Assembly (NCBI RefSeq): GCF_007474535.1 | Contig: NZ_VKNW01000004.1 | Location: forward strand, 62,001 to 126,000 | Length of the DNA: 64,000 nucleotides | Origin: Chryseobacterium echinoideorum | GTDB taxonomy: Bacteria; Bacteroidota; Bacteroidia; Flavobacteriales; Weeksellaceae | Direction of reading: 5' to 3' | In this document: piece after piece, positions 17,197 through 25,505 of the stretch | Layout of the letters: the number at the start of each line of letters is the position of its first letter | Position numbering within the stretch: position 1 is the stretch's first letter | Program-made: the position numbers and the translations under genes | Notes under the pieces: model-generated | Database searches by the model: none | Seen by the model: only the letters and a program-made list of their open reading frames with translations | Told to the model about the DNA's origin: nothing

Positions 17197-17293
17197 CTCA
17201 TCGGTTCTTTGGGATTTGCCATTTTAAGAAAAGAAATCTGATTTCGAAAGTGAAACACAGCAAAAAAAATGAAAAACATGTAAATAAAATACG

Positions 17294-17860
17294 ATGAGAA
17301 AAGTAATTGCAGCAATCAACACCACACTAGACGCGGTTTGCGACCATACCGCAGGAATTCCTGATGATGAAATACATCAACATTACACAGATTTACTGCG
17401 CCATGCGGATGCTATTCTGTTTGGGAGGGTAACGTATCAGCTTATGGAATTTTGGCGGACTTTAGTTGAAAAACCCTCCGGCGAAAAATCAATGGACGAC
17501 TTTGCCGCGGTTATAGATAATATCCCAAAAATTGTTTTTTCCCGAACCCTCGAAAGCGTAAACTGGAAAAGTGCAAGGTTGGCAGATCAGAATATAGAAA
17601 AAGTGATATTAGAGCTTAAACAGCAACCGGGGAACGACATCCTTATTGGTAGCCGAAGCCTGATTTTACAACTGATGAAACTTGATTTGATTGACCAATA
17701 CCAGCTCTGTATTCACCCTATGGTGGCAGGAGGCGGTTTGCCGTTGTTTGAAGACATAGACAGAACTGTTTTTAAGCTCAATAAAACAAAAATATTCGGC
17801 AATGGAGCCGTAATGCTTTACTATGAACCGACAACGAAAAGCGCTACAAATGGCCAATGA
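17294..17860 (+). CDS. Dihydrofolate-reductase-like (RibD C-terminal) protein
   Basis: A 188-residue protein of the RibD C-terminal/DHFR-like family. It begins RKVIAAINTTLDAVCDHTAG, has ADAILFGRVTYQLMEFW, the NADPH-contacting GNDILIGSRSLILQLMKLDL and the strand IHPMVAGGGLPLFED. Such stand-alone proteins are reductases of unknown substrate in many soil bacteria. A generic NADPH-dependent reductase role is the best guess. Confidence 0.75.
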   Translation: MRKVIAAINTTLDAVCDHTAGIPDDEIHQHYTDLLRHADAILFGRVTYQLMEFWRTLVEKPSGEKSMDDFAAVIDNIPKIVFSRTLESVNWKSARLADQNIEKVILELKQQPGNDILIGSRSLILQLMKLDLIDQYQLCIHPMVAGGGLPLFEDIDRTVFKLNKTKIFGNGAVMLYYEPTTKSATNGQ

Positions 17861-17895
17861 CATCCTTCATGTTAACCATCTTATAACAAAGAGAA

Positions 17896-18462
17896 ATGTC
17901 AGAGAAGTTACAATCAGTGCTCAAAATGTTTTCCGACTTTGACGAAAACGAGCTGGTTAGAATATTAAGTTCTTTTAAGCGAAAATCCGTCAGCAAAAAT
18001 GATGTTTTATTGCATGAGGGAAGTATTTGTAAAGAATTTTACTTTGTGAAAACCGGTTGTGTCCGTATATTTTTTGTAGATAAAAACGGGCATGAAAAGA
18101 CAAGATACATTATGCTCGATAATCATATTGGAACAGCTTTAACAAGTTTCATTTCTCAAAAGCCCTCCGTAGAAATGATAGAAGCTCTTGAAGATACCGA
18201 GCTTTTAGCAATCAGTCATGCGGATTTTTATCGTCTGAATAGCCAAATGGATAATTGGAGAAATTTTTATCAGCGAATTTTGGAAATGGCTTATTCGTTT
18301 CAAAACAGGAAAATTGAGCAAAGGGTAACCCTAACAGCGAAGCAACGATATGAAATTATTTTGAATGAAAATCCTGCTTTAGTTCAACAGGTATCCAACA
18401 AGATATTGGCGTCTTATCTGGATATCCGGGAAGAAACTTTAAGTAGGCTTAAATCAAAATAG
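17896..18462 (+). CDS. Crp/Fnr-family transcription regulator
   Basis: A 188-residue regulator. Residues 1-125 form the cyclic-nucleotide-binding-like beta barrel (LLHEGSICKEFYFVKTGCVR and RYIMLDNHIGTALTSF). The C-terminal residues hold a helix-turn-helix (SNKILASYLDIREETLSRLK). It is of the common Bacteroidota type that lacks an obvious cAMP-contact Arg-Ser pair. It probably regulates neighbouring cargo genes. The DUF1761-like gene follows after about 70 bases. Confidence 0.8.
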   Translation: MSEKLQSVLKMFSDFDENELVRILSSFKRKSVSKNDVLLHEGSICKEFYFVKTGCVRIFFVDKNGHEKTRYIMLDNHIGTALTSFISQKPSVEMIEALEDTELLAISHADFYRLNSQMDNWRNFYQRILEMAYSFQNRKIEQRVTLTAKQRYEIILNENPALVQQVSNKILASYLDIREETLSRLKSK

Positions 18463-18533
18463 AACGATTTTGACCTATGTCAATAGCAATATGTGTGAGA
18501 CTAAGCATTTTTGCATTTACAAAACGCAATGCA

Positions 18534-18962
18534 ATGGAAAAACTTACACAACACAATTATTGGACGATAATCGCAACGGGATTGATAGCATTTGTTCTCA
18601 GTGGAATTTGGTACAGCCCGATGGTTTTCGGCGAAATATGGGAGACATACCGAAACCCACCAAACCCCGAAATACCCAGATGGACGATGGCGTTTGCTCC
18701 CTTAAGAGAATTGATTGTTTCATATGTGCTGGCGAAATTAACTCTGCTATTGAATTTATCACAATATAAGGACACCTTAAAGCTGGTTTTTCTATTGTGG
18801 ATTTCCTTCCATGCTGTTGGAATGGCGGGAGCAGTTTTATGGGATCACATGCAATGGCAGTTAGGTGCTGTCCATGCTGGCGACTGGTTAATGAAAATGA
18901 CATTCATGGGAATTGTGTTGACCAAATGGCTTAAAAGAAAAACAACATCATTAAAAGTTTAA
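18534..18962 (+). CDS. DUF1761-like membrane protein
   Basis: A 142-residue protein with four hydrophobic helices. The opening NYWTIIATGLIAFVLSGIWY followed by SPMVFGEIW is characteristic of DUF1761. The ATG at 18534 is used; an upstream in-frame start would add 19 residues with no family support. Inner membrane, function unknown. The YCII gene starts four bases later. Confidence 0.7.
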   Translation: MEKLTQHNYWTIIATGLIAFVLSGIWYSPMVFGEIWETYRNPPNPEIPRWTMAFAPLRELIVSYVLAKLTLLLNLSQYKDTLKLVFLLWISFHAVGMAGAVLWDHMQWQLGAVHAGDWLMKMTFMGIVLTKWLKRKTTSLKV

Positions 18963-18966
18963 TAAA

Positions 18967-19317
18967 ATGAAAGAATTTGTATTACTGTTCAGAATGGACA
19001 TCACCAATCAGCAAGCTCAACCTACTAAAGAGCAGATGGATATATACATGCAACAGTGGATGGCGTGGATTAATGAAATTGAGGAAAATGGTCAACTTGC
19101 CGATGGCGGAAACCATTTCTCACGAGAAGGTCGAGTATTAAAGCCTAATAGCGAAATTATCGAGAAACCCTTTACTGCGGATGATATATCTGTGGCAGGA
19201 TACATAATTATATTAGCTGATAGCATGGAAGGTGCAACAAAAATAGCTCAGAAATGCCCGATACTGAATGGACAAAACACGAGTGTGGAAATAAGAGAGA
19301 CAGCCCAGCCAGGGTAA
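18967..19317 (+). CDS. YCII-related protein
   Basis: A 116-residue protein with the YCII/DGPF-like ferredoxin fold: KEFVLLFRMDITNQQAQPTK, MQQWMAWINEIEENGQLADG, and the C-terminal AGYIIILADSMEGATKIAQK with CPIL. Members are often encoded near ECF sigma factors and may be small-molecule enzymes or binding proteins. Part of the run starting at 17896. Confidence 0.75.
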   Translation: MKEFVLLFRMDITNQQAQPTKEQMDIYMQQWMAWINEIEENGQLADGGNHFSREGRVLKPNSEIIEKPFTADDISVAGYIIILADSMEGATKIAQKCPILNGQNTSVEIRETAQPG

Positions 19318-19329
19318 AATAGCTTACCT

Positions 19330-19851
19330 ATGACGATACAGAAACGTGAAATTTTCAATCAGGTTATTAATTTTTTCTGGTCAATACTTTGTATTGCACC
19401 CATTTTCTGGTTTTGGTTCGATGAAGGTATTAATAACATATACTTTTACTTATTTCTGGGAGTTGCGCTTTTAATTGGTGCATTACCTCCGAAAATATTG
19501 GACGCACTAACATTAAGCCCTTATAAAAATTTTTATGAAAGACTTGGTGTGAAATTCATCCGTAAATTTGTTCAAAACGGGGATGTCATCAATTCGATAG
19601 ATAATGCAGGAGGAAATGTTTTCACAAAGCGAAAAGGTCAATTAAAAACTTACCTGAAAACCATTGCCATGTATGAAAGATATCATTGGATCTGCCTCAC
19701 CTTTTTTCTTCTTACTACATTATATTGTTTCGTCAGCGGTCATATTAAATTCGGTATATTAATATTAATTGCCAACATATTGTATAATTTCTGTCCAATA
19801 TTATTGCAACAGTACAATATGATCAGATTAAAAAAACTACTTAATGACTAA
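19330..19851 (+). CDS. Membrane protein of unknown function
   Basis: A 173-residue protein with hydrophobic segments at roughly residues 14-32, 37-57, 122-140 and 145-165. The central loop ERLGVKFIRKFVQNGDVINS recalls glycosyl-diaponeurosporenoate acyltransferase-like proteins, but the similarity is weak. It starts 13 bases after the YCII gene. The rteC gene follows 54 bases after its stop codon. Confidence 0.5.
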   Translation: MTIQKREIFNQVINFFWSILCIAPIFWFWFDEGINNIYFYLFLGVALLIGALPPKILDALTLSPYKNFYERLGVKFIRKFVQNGDVINSIDNAGGNVFTKRKGQLKTYLKTIAMYERYHWICLTFFLLTTLYCFVSGHIKFGILILIANILYNFCPILLQQYNMIRLKKLLND

Positions 19852-19904
19852 ATGGAAAAAGTACTGACTTTTCCACTTAATAATTAAGACTTCAAGATTT
19901 TAAA

Positions 19905-20726
19905 ATGACTAAATTTTATAATGAAATACTGTGTAAACTTGAAACGGCAATCCAAGATTTGGAGATTGAGACAGACTACTCAATACAGCGTATAGAAACA
20001 GTTATTGACTTAATTATAAAAAGTTTATTAGAATTAAAACAGTTTGTCTTAGCAAAAGGATTTAAGAATACGGATGATGAAATCCATTTTTTCAAATATC
20101 AAAAACCAATCATTGTTGCCAAATTGATATACTATAATTCTGTCTATAAGATAGAAGCAAAGAAGCCCTATGGAGATAAGCAAATAAAAAAATTCCTGAA
20201 CAAAGAATTAATTAAACTCAAAAAGTTTTTCGATAACAATATTGATTTCTACAAATATTACCGGAGTAATAACTCCTTTCTTGACGATAAATTTTTTGTG
20301 CGGGGAAAACACGATATAAGATTGTGGCTGGACACCTTTTATTTTGAAGCAGACCACCGTTTTTCTACTTCACACGATTATAAAGTTGCTAAAATAATTG
20401 CCAATGATCTCATACAAGTTTATCTTGAAGACCAGTTAAATAGTAATCATACCAAGATTTCTGACAATTCTTCACTCAATTGGACAGGAAGCAAAACAGC
20501 ACTCATAGAGCTTATTTATGCATTGTACGCCCACGGTGTATTTAACAATGGGAATACAGACATAAAATTGATTGCCAAAACTTTTGAAGATGCTTTTAAT
20601 ATTGAGTTAGGCGATTTTTACCACACGTTTATGGAATTGGAAGCCCGTAAGATAAACCGAACGAAATTTCTTAACAGCCTATGTGAAGCACTGGTAAAGA
20701 AAATGGACGAGCAAGACGAGAAGTAA
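19905..20726 (+). CDS. rteC: RteC-domain protein, copy 1
   Basis: A 273-residue RteC-like protein. RteC of CTnDOT binds DNA upstream of the excision operon and activates it. Characteristic segments are KPIIVAKLIYYNSVYKIEAK, FYKYYRSNNSFLDDKFFVRG, SLNWTGSKTALIELIYALYA and FYHTFMELEARKINRTKFL. It is very similar over its full length to copy 2 at 31373-32197 and only distantly related to copy 3. It closes the first cargo block. Confidence 0.85.
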   Translation: MTKFYNEILCKLETAIQDLEIETDYSIQRIETVIDLIIKSLLELKQFVLAKGFKNTDDEIHFFKYQKPIIVAKLIYYNSVYKIEAKKPYGDKQIKKFLNKELIKLKKFFDNNIDFYKYYRSNNSFLDDKFFVRGKHDIRLWLDTFYFEADHRFSTSHDYKVAKIIANDLIQVYLEDQLNSNHTKISDNSSLNWTGSKTALIELIYALYAHGVFNNGNTDIKLIAKTFEDAFNIELGDFYHTFMELEARKINRTKFLNSLCEALVKKMDEQDEK

Positions 20727-20857
20727 AGATCGCATAAGGCAGACTGATTAATAAATTCTATTTATAACAATTCTATTATTTGCTACTAAGGATTAATTCA
20801 TTACCCAATTAAATTTTTTGCGTAAATTTACAACTCGTTAATAGCTCAAGATGTAAA

Positions 20858-21676
20858 TTGAAGATTGCAGCAGAAATAAGAAAACTTTATAAACCCATTC
20901 AGCCGGCTGTAAAGCAATCGGATGGAGATGTGATGTACAACGAATTTCTGCCCCATATAAGTTTACAACCTTACATCTATTGTTATTGGCAGCTTAGAAC
21001 AACAAAACCTCTTTTTTCTGAATACAGTTATCGTGTGGTTGCTGATGGTTGCATAGATATTGTTTTCAGCCTTGACGATCCTGAAGACAGCTATGTAATG
21101 GGCTTTTGCAACACGTACAATGAGTTTCCTCTAATCGGTAGCTTCAATAAGATTGGTATCCGCTTTCTGCCTACAATGTTTCCCCAAATATTCCGATTAA
21201 ATGCTTTGGAAGTGAGCAACAGGCTTGTAGAACTCCAGTTGATAATTCCTTATATATCCCGGTTTATTGCGCACAATATTAATGAAAATCAAAACATAGA
21301 CGAAGTTGTTGCCATTCTCGATAGCTACTTCGTCAAACTTTTTTCCAAAGTAACCTTTGACGGTGATAATCGATTATATGAAGCTATTGATATCATATTA
21401 AAGAACTGTGGAACCCTTGATGTCCAAAATGGACTGAACACTGGGATCAGTGCAAGACAATTAAGAAGACTTTTTGAATTTTATGTAGGCGATACTGCCA
21501 AAACATTCAGTAAAGTAGTTCGTTTTCAGAATATCCTCAACGCTAAACCATCCACCCAGAGCCTTCGGAAAAACAAGCTTTTTTTCGATGCGGGTTATTA
21601 TGATCAATCGCACTTTATAAAAGAGTTCAAGAGCTTTTACGGTGTTACTCCCGGCAAAGCATTTGAGAATTATTAG
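20858..21676 (+). CDS. AraC-family regulator with DUF6597-like N-terminus
   Basis: A 272-residue regulator. The N-terminal half carries PHISLQPYIYCYWQLRTTKP and VVADGCIDIVFSLDD, as in DUF6597 proteins. The C-terminal half is an AraC HTH domain (ISARQLRRLFEFYVGDTAKT, then GYYDQSHFIKEFKSFYGVTP). The frame is open from a TTG at 20858; an ATG at 20933 would shorten it by 25 residues and is possible. It stands directly in front of four promoters that share a 17-bp box and is the nearest candidate for their activator. Confidence 0.75.
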   Translation: MKIAAEIRKLYKPIQPAVKQSDGDVMYNEFLPHISLQPYIYCYWQLRTTKPLFSEYSYRVVADGCIDIVFSLDDPEDSYVMGFCNTYNEFPLIGSFNKIGIRFLPTMFPQIFRLNALEVSNRLVELQLIIPYISRFIAHNINENQNIDEVVAILDSYFVKLFSKVTFDGDNRLYEAIDIILKNCGTLDVQNGLNTGISARQLRRLFEFYVGDTAKTFSKVVRFQNILNAKPSTQSLRKNKLFFDAGYYDQSHFIKEFKSFYGVTPGKAFENY

Positions 21677-21911
21677 GTTGATATAGTGTCATTCAATGGA
21701 CATTATTCTAGTAAAGCGATTGTAGGTTGTAAACTTGTATAGATTTATTGATAGGGACAGCCACAGCCTAAATTTGCTGTATTCCTGCACTAAACAATTA
21801 AATTATTTGCAAAAACTAAACTGAGATAAGTTTATTTCTTAGTGCTAGGTAAGTTTTGAGAAATCTCGAAAACAGGTCTTTCTTATACTTAATTTCATCC
21901 GAACTCCAATG

Positions 21912-21956
21912 TGTCCGTTTTGTACTATTGTATAATTATTTTTTCTTACAGATTTG
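21912..21956 (+). promoter_or_regulatory. Shared-box promoter 1
   Basis: The box TGTCCGTTTTGTACTAT lies at 21912-21928. The -7 element CAGATTTG ends at 21956, exactly 44 bases after the box begins, as in the three other copies. No -33 TTG is present, so an activator bound at the box probably replaces it. It would serve the small gene at 22062. The remainder of the gap 21677-22061 shows nothing further. Confidence 0.6.
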
Positions 21957-22061
21957 TGTCGAAAATAGAATTTTAATTGAGTTGGTTGAGTATAAACCAC
22001 AGAGAAGCGAATTGGTAATTAAAATTGCGATAAAAAAACATCTATTGAAGCTTTAAAATTA

Positions 22062-22274
22062 ATGATTGAAATTTTTAGAACAAATGTGATTGAAGCAACC
22101 GAGGCAAAAAGCATAATTGAAGTGATATTGTCAAAATATCCTGATTTAGAAGTAAATTTTGATCTGGAAGACTGCGATAAAATTCTTAGGGTATGCGGTT
22201 TTAATTTCAGCAACCTCGAAATTTCAGAGCAATTGCATAAAATGGGGCATCGATGTGAAGTATTAGAAGGATAA
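22062..22274 (+). CDS. Small conserved protein of unknown function
   Basis: A 70-residue protein starting MIEIFRTNVIEATEAKSIIE with the acidic segment NFDLEDCDKILRVCG and a final GHRCEVLEG. The predicted beta-alpha-beta-beta-alpha-beta pattern resembles a ferredoxin-like fold seen in metallochaperones, without their CxxC motif. Similar small proteins occur in other Bacteroidota, from general familiarity rather than a search. The gene follows a shared-box promoter by about 100 bases. Function unknown. Confidence 0.55.
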   Translation: MIEIFRTNVIEATEAKSIIEVILSKYPDLEVNFDLEDCDKILRVCGFNFSNLEISEQLHKMGHRCEVLEG

Positions 22275-22400
22275 AAATTTAGTAGCGGGAAGTCACAAAA
22301 TGCCAACAAAACCTAATAACCAAAAAAATCTAAAACGCTAATTAGAATTTTAGTAATACTAATATAATTAATAGCTATTGATTAATCCTCTCCGGTATTT

Positions 22401-22445
22401 TGTCCGTTTTTTACTATGCCAGAAACTTCAATTGTTTGTTTTTTG
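22401..22445 (+). promoter_or_regulatory. Shared-box promoter 2
   Basis: The box TGTCCGTTTTTTACTAT lies at 22401-22417 and is identical to copy 3. The -7 element GTTTTTTG ends at 22445, again 44 bases after the start of the box. The start codon of the AhpD-like gene follows after twelve bases. Confidence 0.65.
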
Positions 22446-22456
22446 TACATGGAAAA

Positions 22457-22909
22457 ATGAGCATTATGTCACAAAGATTAATAATTGAGAACATTGAGCC
22501 ATCCGCAATTAATGTTTTGTTGAAGTTGGAACAATACTTAGATACCGTTTCGGTTTCAAAAACTAATCAATATTTGATAAAAATCCGGGCCTCGCAAATT
22601 AACGGCTGTACCTACTGTATAGATATGCACTCCAGACACGCCTTAGAATTTGGAGAAATGCCAGAGCGCATTGATTTGATTAGTAATTGGAGAAATAATA
22701 CCAATTCCTTTTCAGAAGAAGAACAATTGTTACTTGCAGTTACCGAAGAAATAACCTTGATAAACGAAAAAGGCTTGAGTGATGATTTGTATCGCAAAAC
22801 AGAATTATTTTTTGGGCAAAAGCAGACGGTACAAATCGTTATGGTTGTCATTACCATCAATGCCTGGAACAGGCTTGTTGTTTCATTTAAAAGTGCCCCA
22901 ACGCATTGA
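22457..22909 (+). CDS. Carboxymuconolactone decarboxylase/AhpD-like protein
   Basis: A 150-residue protein of the CMD family. The redox motif CTYCIDMHSRHA (CxxC followed by His) is that of alkylhydroperoxidase AhpD. The segment KIRASQINGC precedes it and TINAWNRLVVSF ends the domain. A peroxidase or thiol-disulfide activity in the cytoplasm is expected. The ATG at 22457 is chosen because earlier starts lie in the promoter; an ATG three codons later is also possible. It is under a shared-box promoter. Confidence 0.8.
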   Translation: MSIMSQRLIIENIEPSAINVLLKLEQYLDTVSVSKTNQYLIKIRASQINGCTYCIDMHSRHALEFGEMPERIDLISNWRNNTNSFSEEEQLLLAVTEEITLINEKGLSDDLYRKTELFFGQKQTVQIVMVVITINAWNRLVVSFKSAPTH

Positions 22910-22962
22910 AAACAGTAAGAATTGAAAGGAAATTAATTCCGTAACAAATTGAATATTTTGAT

Positions 22963-23412
22963 ATGAAAAATAATTTGGCTAGAATAATCCTAATAACCGC
23001 TTCAGCAGTTTTACTGTTTTTTGGCTTGCTGCATTTACACGGCACATTTTACTCAACGGATCTTCATCCTGAAGATGCGAGCCTACTGGATGCCCTGCAA
23101 TCAACTCATATAAAAATGGATAAAACCGGAAACTTCTGGAACCTGTGGATAGGCTTTAATGCCATGTTTAGTCTTGGACTAATTTTCATCGGCGCTATTA
23201 ATTTATACTTTTCGGTAAAACAATTCAAGACATTGGTGAGCAATCGTTTTATATTGTTATTGACCATATTTTCCAATGGCTATTTAATATGGATTGGGAA
23301 CCGATATATGATCGCTGCTTTTACTATCAGCATGGCCATTCCATTCTTGCTTTATGCAACAGGTTTTTTATTAATAAGGTTTAAATATTTCAATAATGAT
23401 CAAATTATATAA
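22963..23412 (+). CDS. Four-helix membrane protein
   Basis: A 149-residue protein with hydrophobic helices near residues 7-24, 64-85, 93-110 and 118-140. The conserved-looking motif GLLHLHGTFYS follows helix 1 and FWNLWIGFNAMFSLGL opens helix 2. No named family was assigned with certainty. It overlaps the next membrane protein gene by 17 bases, so the two are translationally coupled and may work together. Confidence 0.55.
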   Translation: MKNNLARIILITASAVLLFFGLLHLHGTFYSTDLHPEDASLLDALQSTHIKMDKTGNFWNLWIGFNAMFSLGLIFIGAINLYFSVKQFKTLVSNRFILLLTIFSNGYLIWIGNRYMIAAFTISMAIPFLLYATGFLLIRFKYFNNDQII

Positions 23413-23740
23413 AATATGCAATTGGCTATTGTTTGCCTTTGCTGTTCTGCATTTCGTTTATCCATTTTTTGATACGTTTCAATTTGATGAAGAACTGATG
23501 TGGTATCATTCCGGTGGGCTTTCAATGCTATTGATTTTTTCAATCAATTACATTAATTCCAACAGCACATTAAAAATGATCCAGAGGATTGCCAATCTAT
23601 GTAATGTTGCAACTGCATTATTTATTTTCTTCTTGTGCATTGCAGTACCAGAAATTCAAGTGTATGTTTTAAGCTTGATTATTTCGGCAACAACTATTAT
23701 TTCATTTAGAAAATCGTTTCAAACAAATATTAAAAATTAG
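23396..23740 (+). CDS. Four-helix membrane protein, partner of the preceding one
   Basis: A 114-residue protein with four hydrophobic segments (residues 8-24, 43-57, 70-88, 90-105) and motif ELMWYHSGGLSMLLIFSINY. Its coding region starts within the 3' end of the previous gene. Both are small inner-membrane proteins of unknown function. About 90 bases without features separate it from the ubiE-like gene. Confidence 0.55.
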   Translation: MIKLYKICNWLLFAFAVLHFVYPFFDTFQFDEELMWYHSGGLSMLLIFSINYINSNSTLKMIQRIANLCNVATALFIFFLCIAVPEIQVYVLSLIISATTIISFRKSFQTNIKN

Positions 23741-23829
23741 ATAAGCTTTTAAGGGCTGATGTATTCTTAAATATGTAGAATTGAGCAAACCGGTAAAATT
23801 AAAGCTTACAAACTATTTATAAAAAAACA

Positions 23830-24561
23830 ATGAACAAACAGGTTATAGTACCGTACAAAACCTCCAACAAGGGCAAATCGGCACAGGTTGAAAAAATGTT
23901 CAACGACATTTCTAAAAATTACGATTTTCTGAACCGACTGATAACATTTGGAATGGATAGAAAATGGCGGAACAATGTTTTAGAGCTTGTGAAGAAGAGC
24001 AATCCGGAAAACATTATTGATGTTGCAACGGGTACGGGGGATATGGCAATTCTATTTTCAAAAACAAATGCAAAAAGCATTGTTAGTGTTGACATTTCAA
24101 AAGGTATGCTAGAAGTAGCCAACAAAAAAATAATGAAAGAAAATCTGCAAAAGAGAATTACAACAGAACTCAGCAATGCGGAGAATTTAAGCTTTAAGGA
24201 TAGTACATTCGACGTTGCATCAGTAATATATGGTATCAGGAACTTTGAAAATCTGTCAAATGGATTATCAGAAATACACAGGGTGTTGAATAAGAATGGC
24301 ATAATTGTTATTCTTGAAACATCGCAACCTACCAACCGTTTTCTACGAGCTTTTTATCTACTATACACAAGGATACTAATGCCATGTATTGCAAAGATTG
24401 TTTCAAAAGATAAATATGCCTATCAATATTTATCTAAATCGGCAATCAATTTTCCATACGGCTCGGAGTTAAAAACAATCATTCAAAATGCAGGTTTCAA
24501 AAGCGTGAGCTTATACCCGCAATTCTTTGGAGCTTCAACCATCTACTATGCAGAAAAATAG
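23830..24561 (+). CDS. ubiE: UbiE/MenG-like methyltransferase
   Basis: A 243-residue class I methyltransferase of the UbiE/MenG type, whose usual reaction is C-methylation of demethylmenaquinone. Signatures: VPYKTSNKGKSAQVEKMFN, YDFLNRLITFGMDRKW, the SAM motif DVATGTGDMA, VIYGIRNFENL and the C-terminal FPYGSELKTIIQNAGF. Because the host must have its own menG, this copy on a mobile element is either a spare or has a new substrate. Length is normal for the family. Confidence 0.75.
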   Translation: MNKQVIVPYKTSNKGKSAQVEKMFNDISKNYDFLNRLITFGMDRKWRNNVLELVKKSNPENIIDVATGTGDMAILFSKTNAKSIVSVDISKGMLEVANKKIMKENLQKRITTELSNAENLSFKDSTFDVASVIYGIRNFENLSNGLSEIHRVLNKNGIIVILETSQPTNRFLRAFYLLYTRILMPCIAKIVSKDKYAYQYLSKSAINFPYGSELKTIIQNAGFKSVSLYPQFFGASTIYYAEK

Positions 24562-24592
24562 AAATAAATATAACCTTATCAGATTTTATACA

Positions 24593-25501
24593 ATGAACAA
24601 GAAAATAAAATTTTCACAAAGCATAAAAATATATGCCTCAAAGGAAACGGTTTGGAAAACCGTTTTATCAGATGAATTTTATCAAATATCGTGGGGTGCT
24701 GCACTTTCTACGACGTGGCAAACAGGCTCGATAATTCAATTTACAGGGACTTGGGAGGATGTTGAGTACGTAGATAAGGGCATAATTAGAGAACACATTG
24801 AGAATAGCTTTCTGAAGTTTACTTACTGGAGTTCTTTTTGGAAAGCTGAAGACGTTCCAGAAGAATATTGCGACATTTCGTACACGGTAAAACAGTTAGA
24901 TGAACATAGCTGCGAGTTTACGATTAAACAAGTCGGGTTTAGGGACCAAGTTCATTATGACGATACCGTGGAGTTTTGGAAAAACAGTAGCCAAACACTT
25001 AAATATCTATCTGAAAAAGATGGATTGACGTTAGTTAGCAATGCGGTTTTCAACGAGCTTGTTTCGATTATAGCAACAATTCCCGCCGAAAAATACAATG
25101 CTGAAACATCAGGAAATTGGAACCCAGCTCAAATTGTTGAGCATATTATTATGGGCAATACAGGGATGAAGCAATTCTTAACGGAAGTACCTTACACTTC
25201 GGATATTCCTTTTGATTATAATGTTCAGGCGATACGGGATTTTATGTCTAACAATGATGTTAAGTATCAAGCTCCTGATTTTTTAATTCCTGCCACAAAG
25301 CAATACGATATGAATGAACATCGTGAGTTACTGCTAAACTTGCAGGCAGAAATAAATGATTGCATCGCAACATTGGATTTTGAAGATAAATGCGGAATAA
25401 CTGATATGCCGCCATTTGGGTTTATGAGCATATACGAGTGGTTAAATTTTTCCGTATTCCACATTTTGCGTCATAAGGATCAACTGAAATCTTATAGGTA
25501 A
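24593..25501 (+). CDS. SRPBCC-DinB fusion protein
   Basis: A 302-residue two-domain protein. Residues 1-145 form an SRPBCC/AHSA1 domain (SIKIYASKETVWKTVLSDEF, YVDKGII, DDTVEFWKNSSQTLKYL). Residues 150-300 form a DinB domain with metal histidines in WNPAQIVEHIIMGN and FHILRHKDQL. At 7935-8901 the same two domains are separate overlapping genes in the opposite order. The fusion suggests that the two act together on one compound. The start at 24593 avoids overlap with ubiE. Confidence 0.75.
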   Translation: MNKKIKFSQSIKIYASKETVWKTVLSDEFYQISWGAALSTTWQTGSIIQFTGTWEDVEYVDKGIIREHIENSFLKFTYWSSFWKAEDVPEEYCDISYTVKQLDEHSCEFTIKQVGFRDQVHYDDTVEFWKNSSQTLKYLSEKDGLTLVSNAVFNELVSIIATIPAEKYNAETSGNWNPAQIVEHIIMGNTGMKQFLTEVPYTSDIPFDYNVQAIRDFMSNNDVKYQAPDFLIPATKQYDMNEHRELLLNLQAEINDCIATLDFEDKCGITDMPPFGFMSIYEWLNFSVFHILRHKDQLKSYR

Positions 25502-25505
25502 TATT

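Noticed and set aside
18470..18769. A 99-codon frame overlapping the DUF1761-like gene
   Set aside because: The other frame gives a membrane protein of a recognisable family; this one does not.
21856..22056. A 66-codon frame before the small conserved gene
   Set aside because: The shared-box promoter lies inside it and the sequence shows no domain or coding bias.
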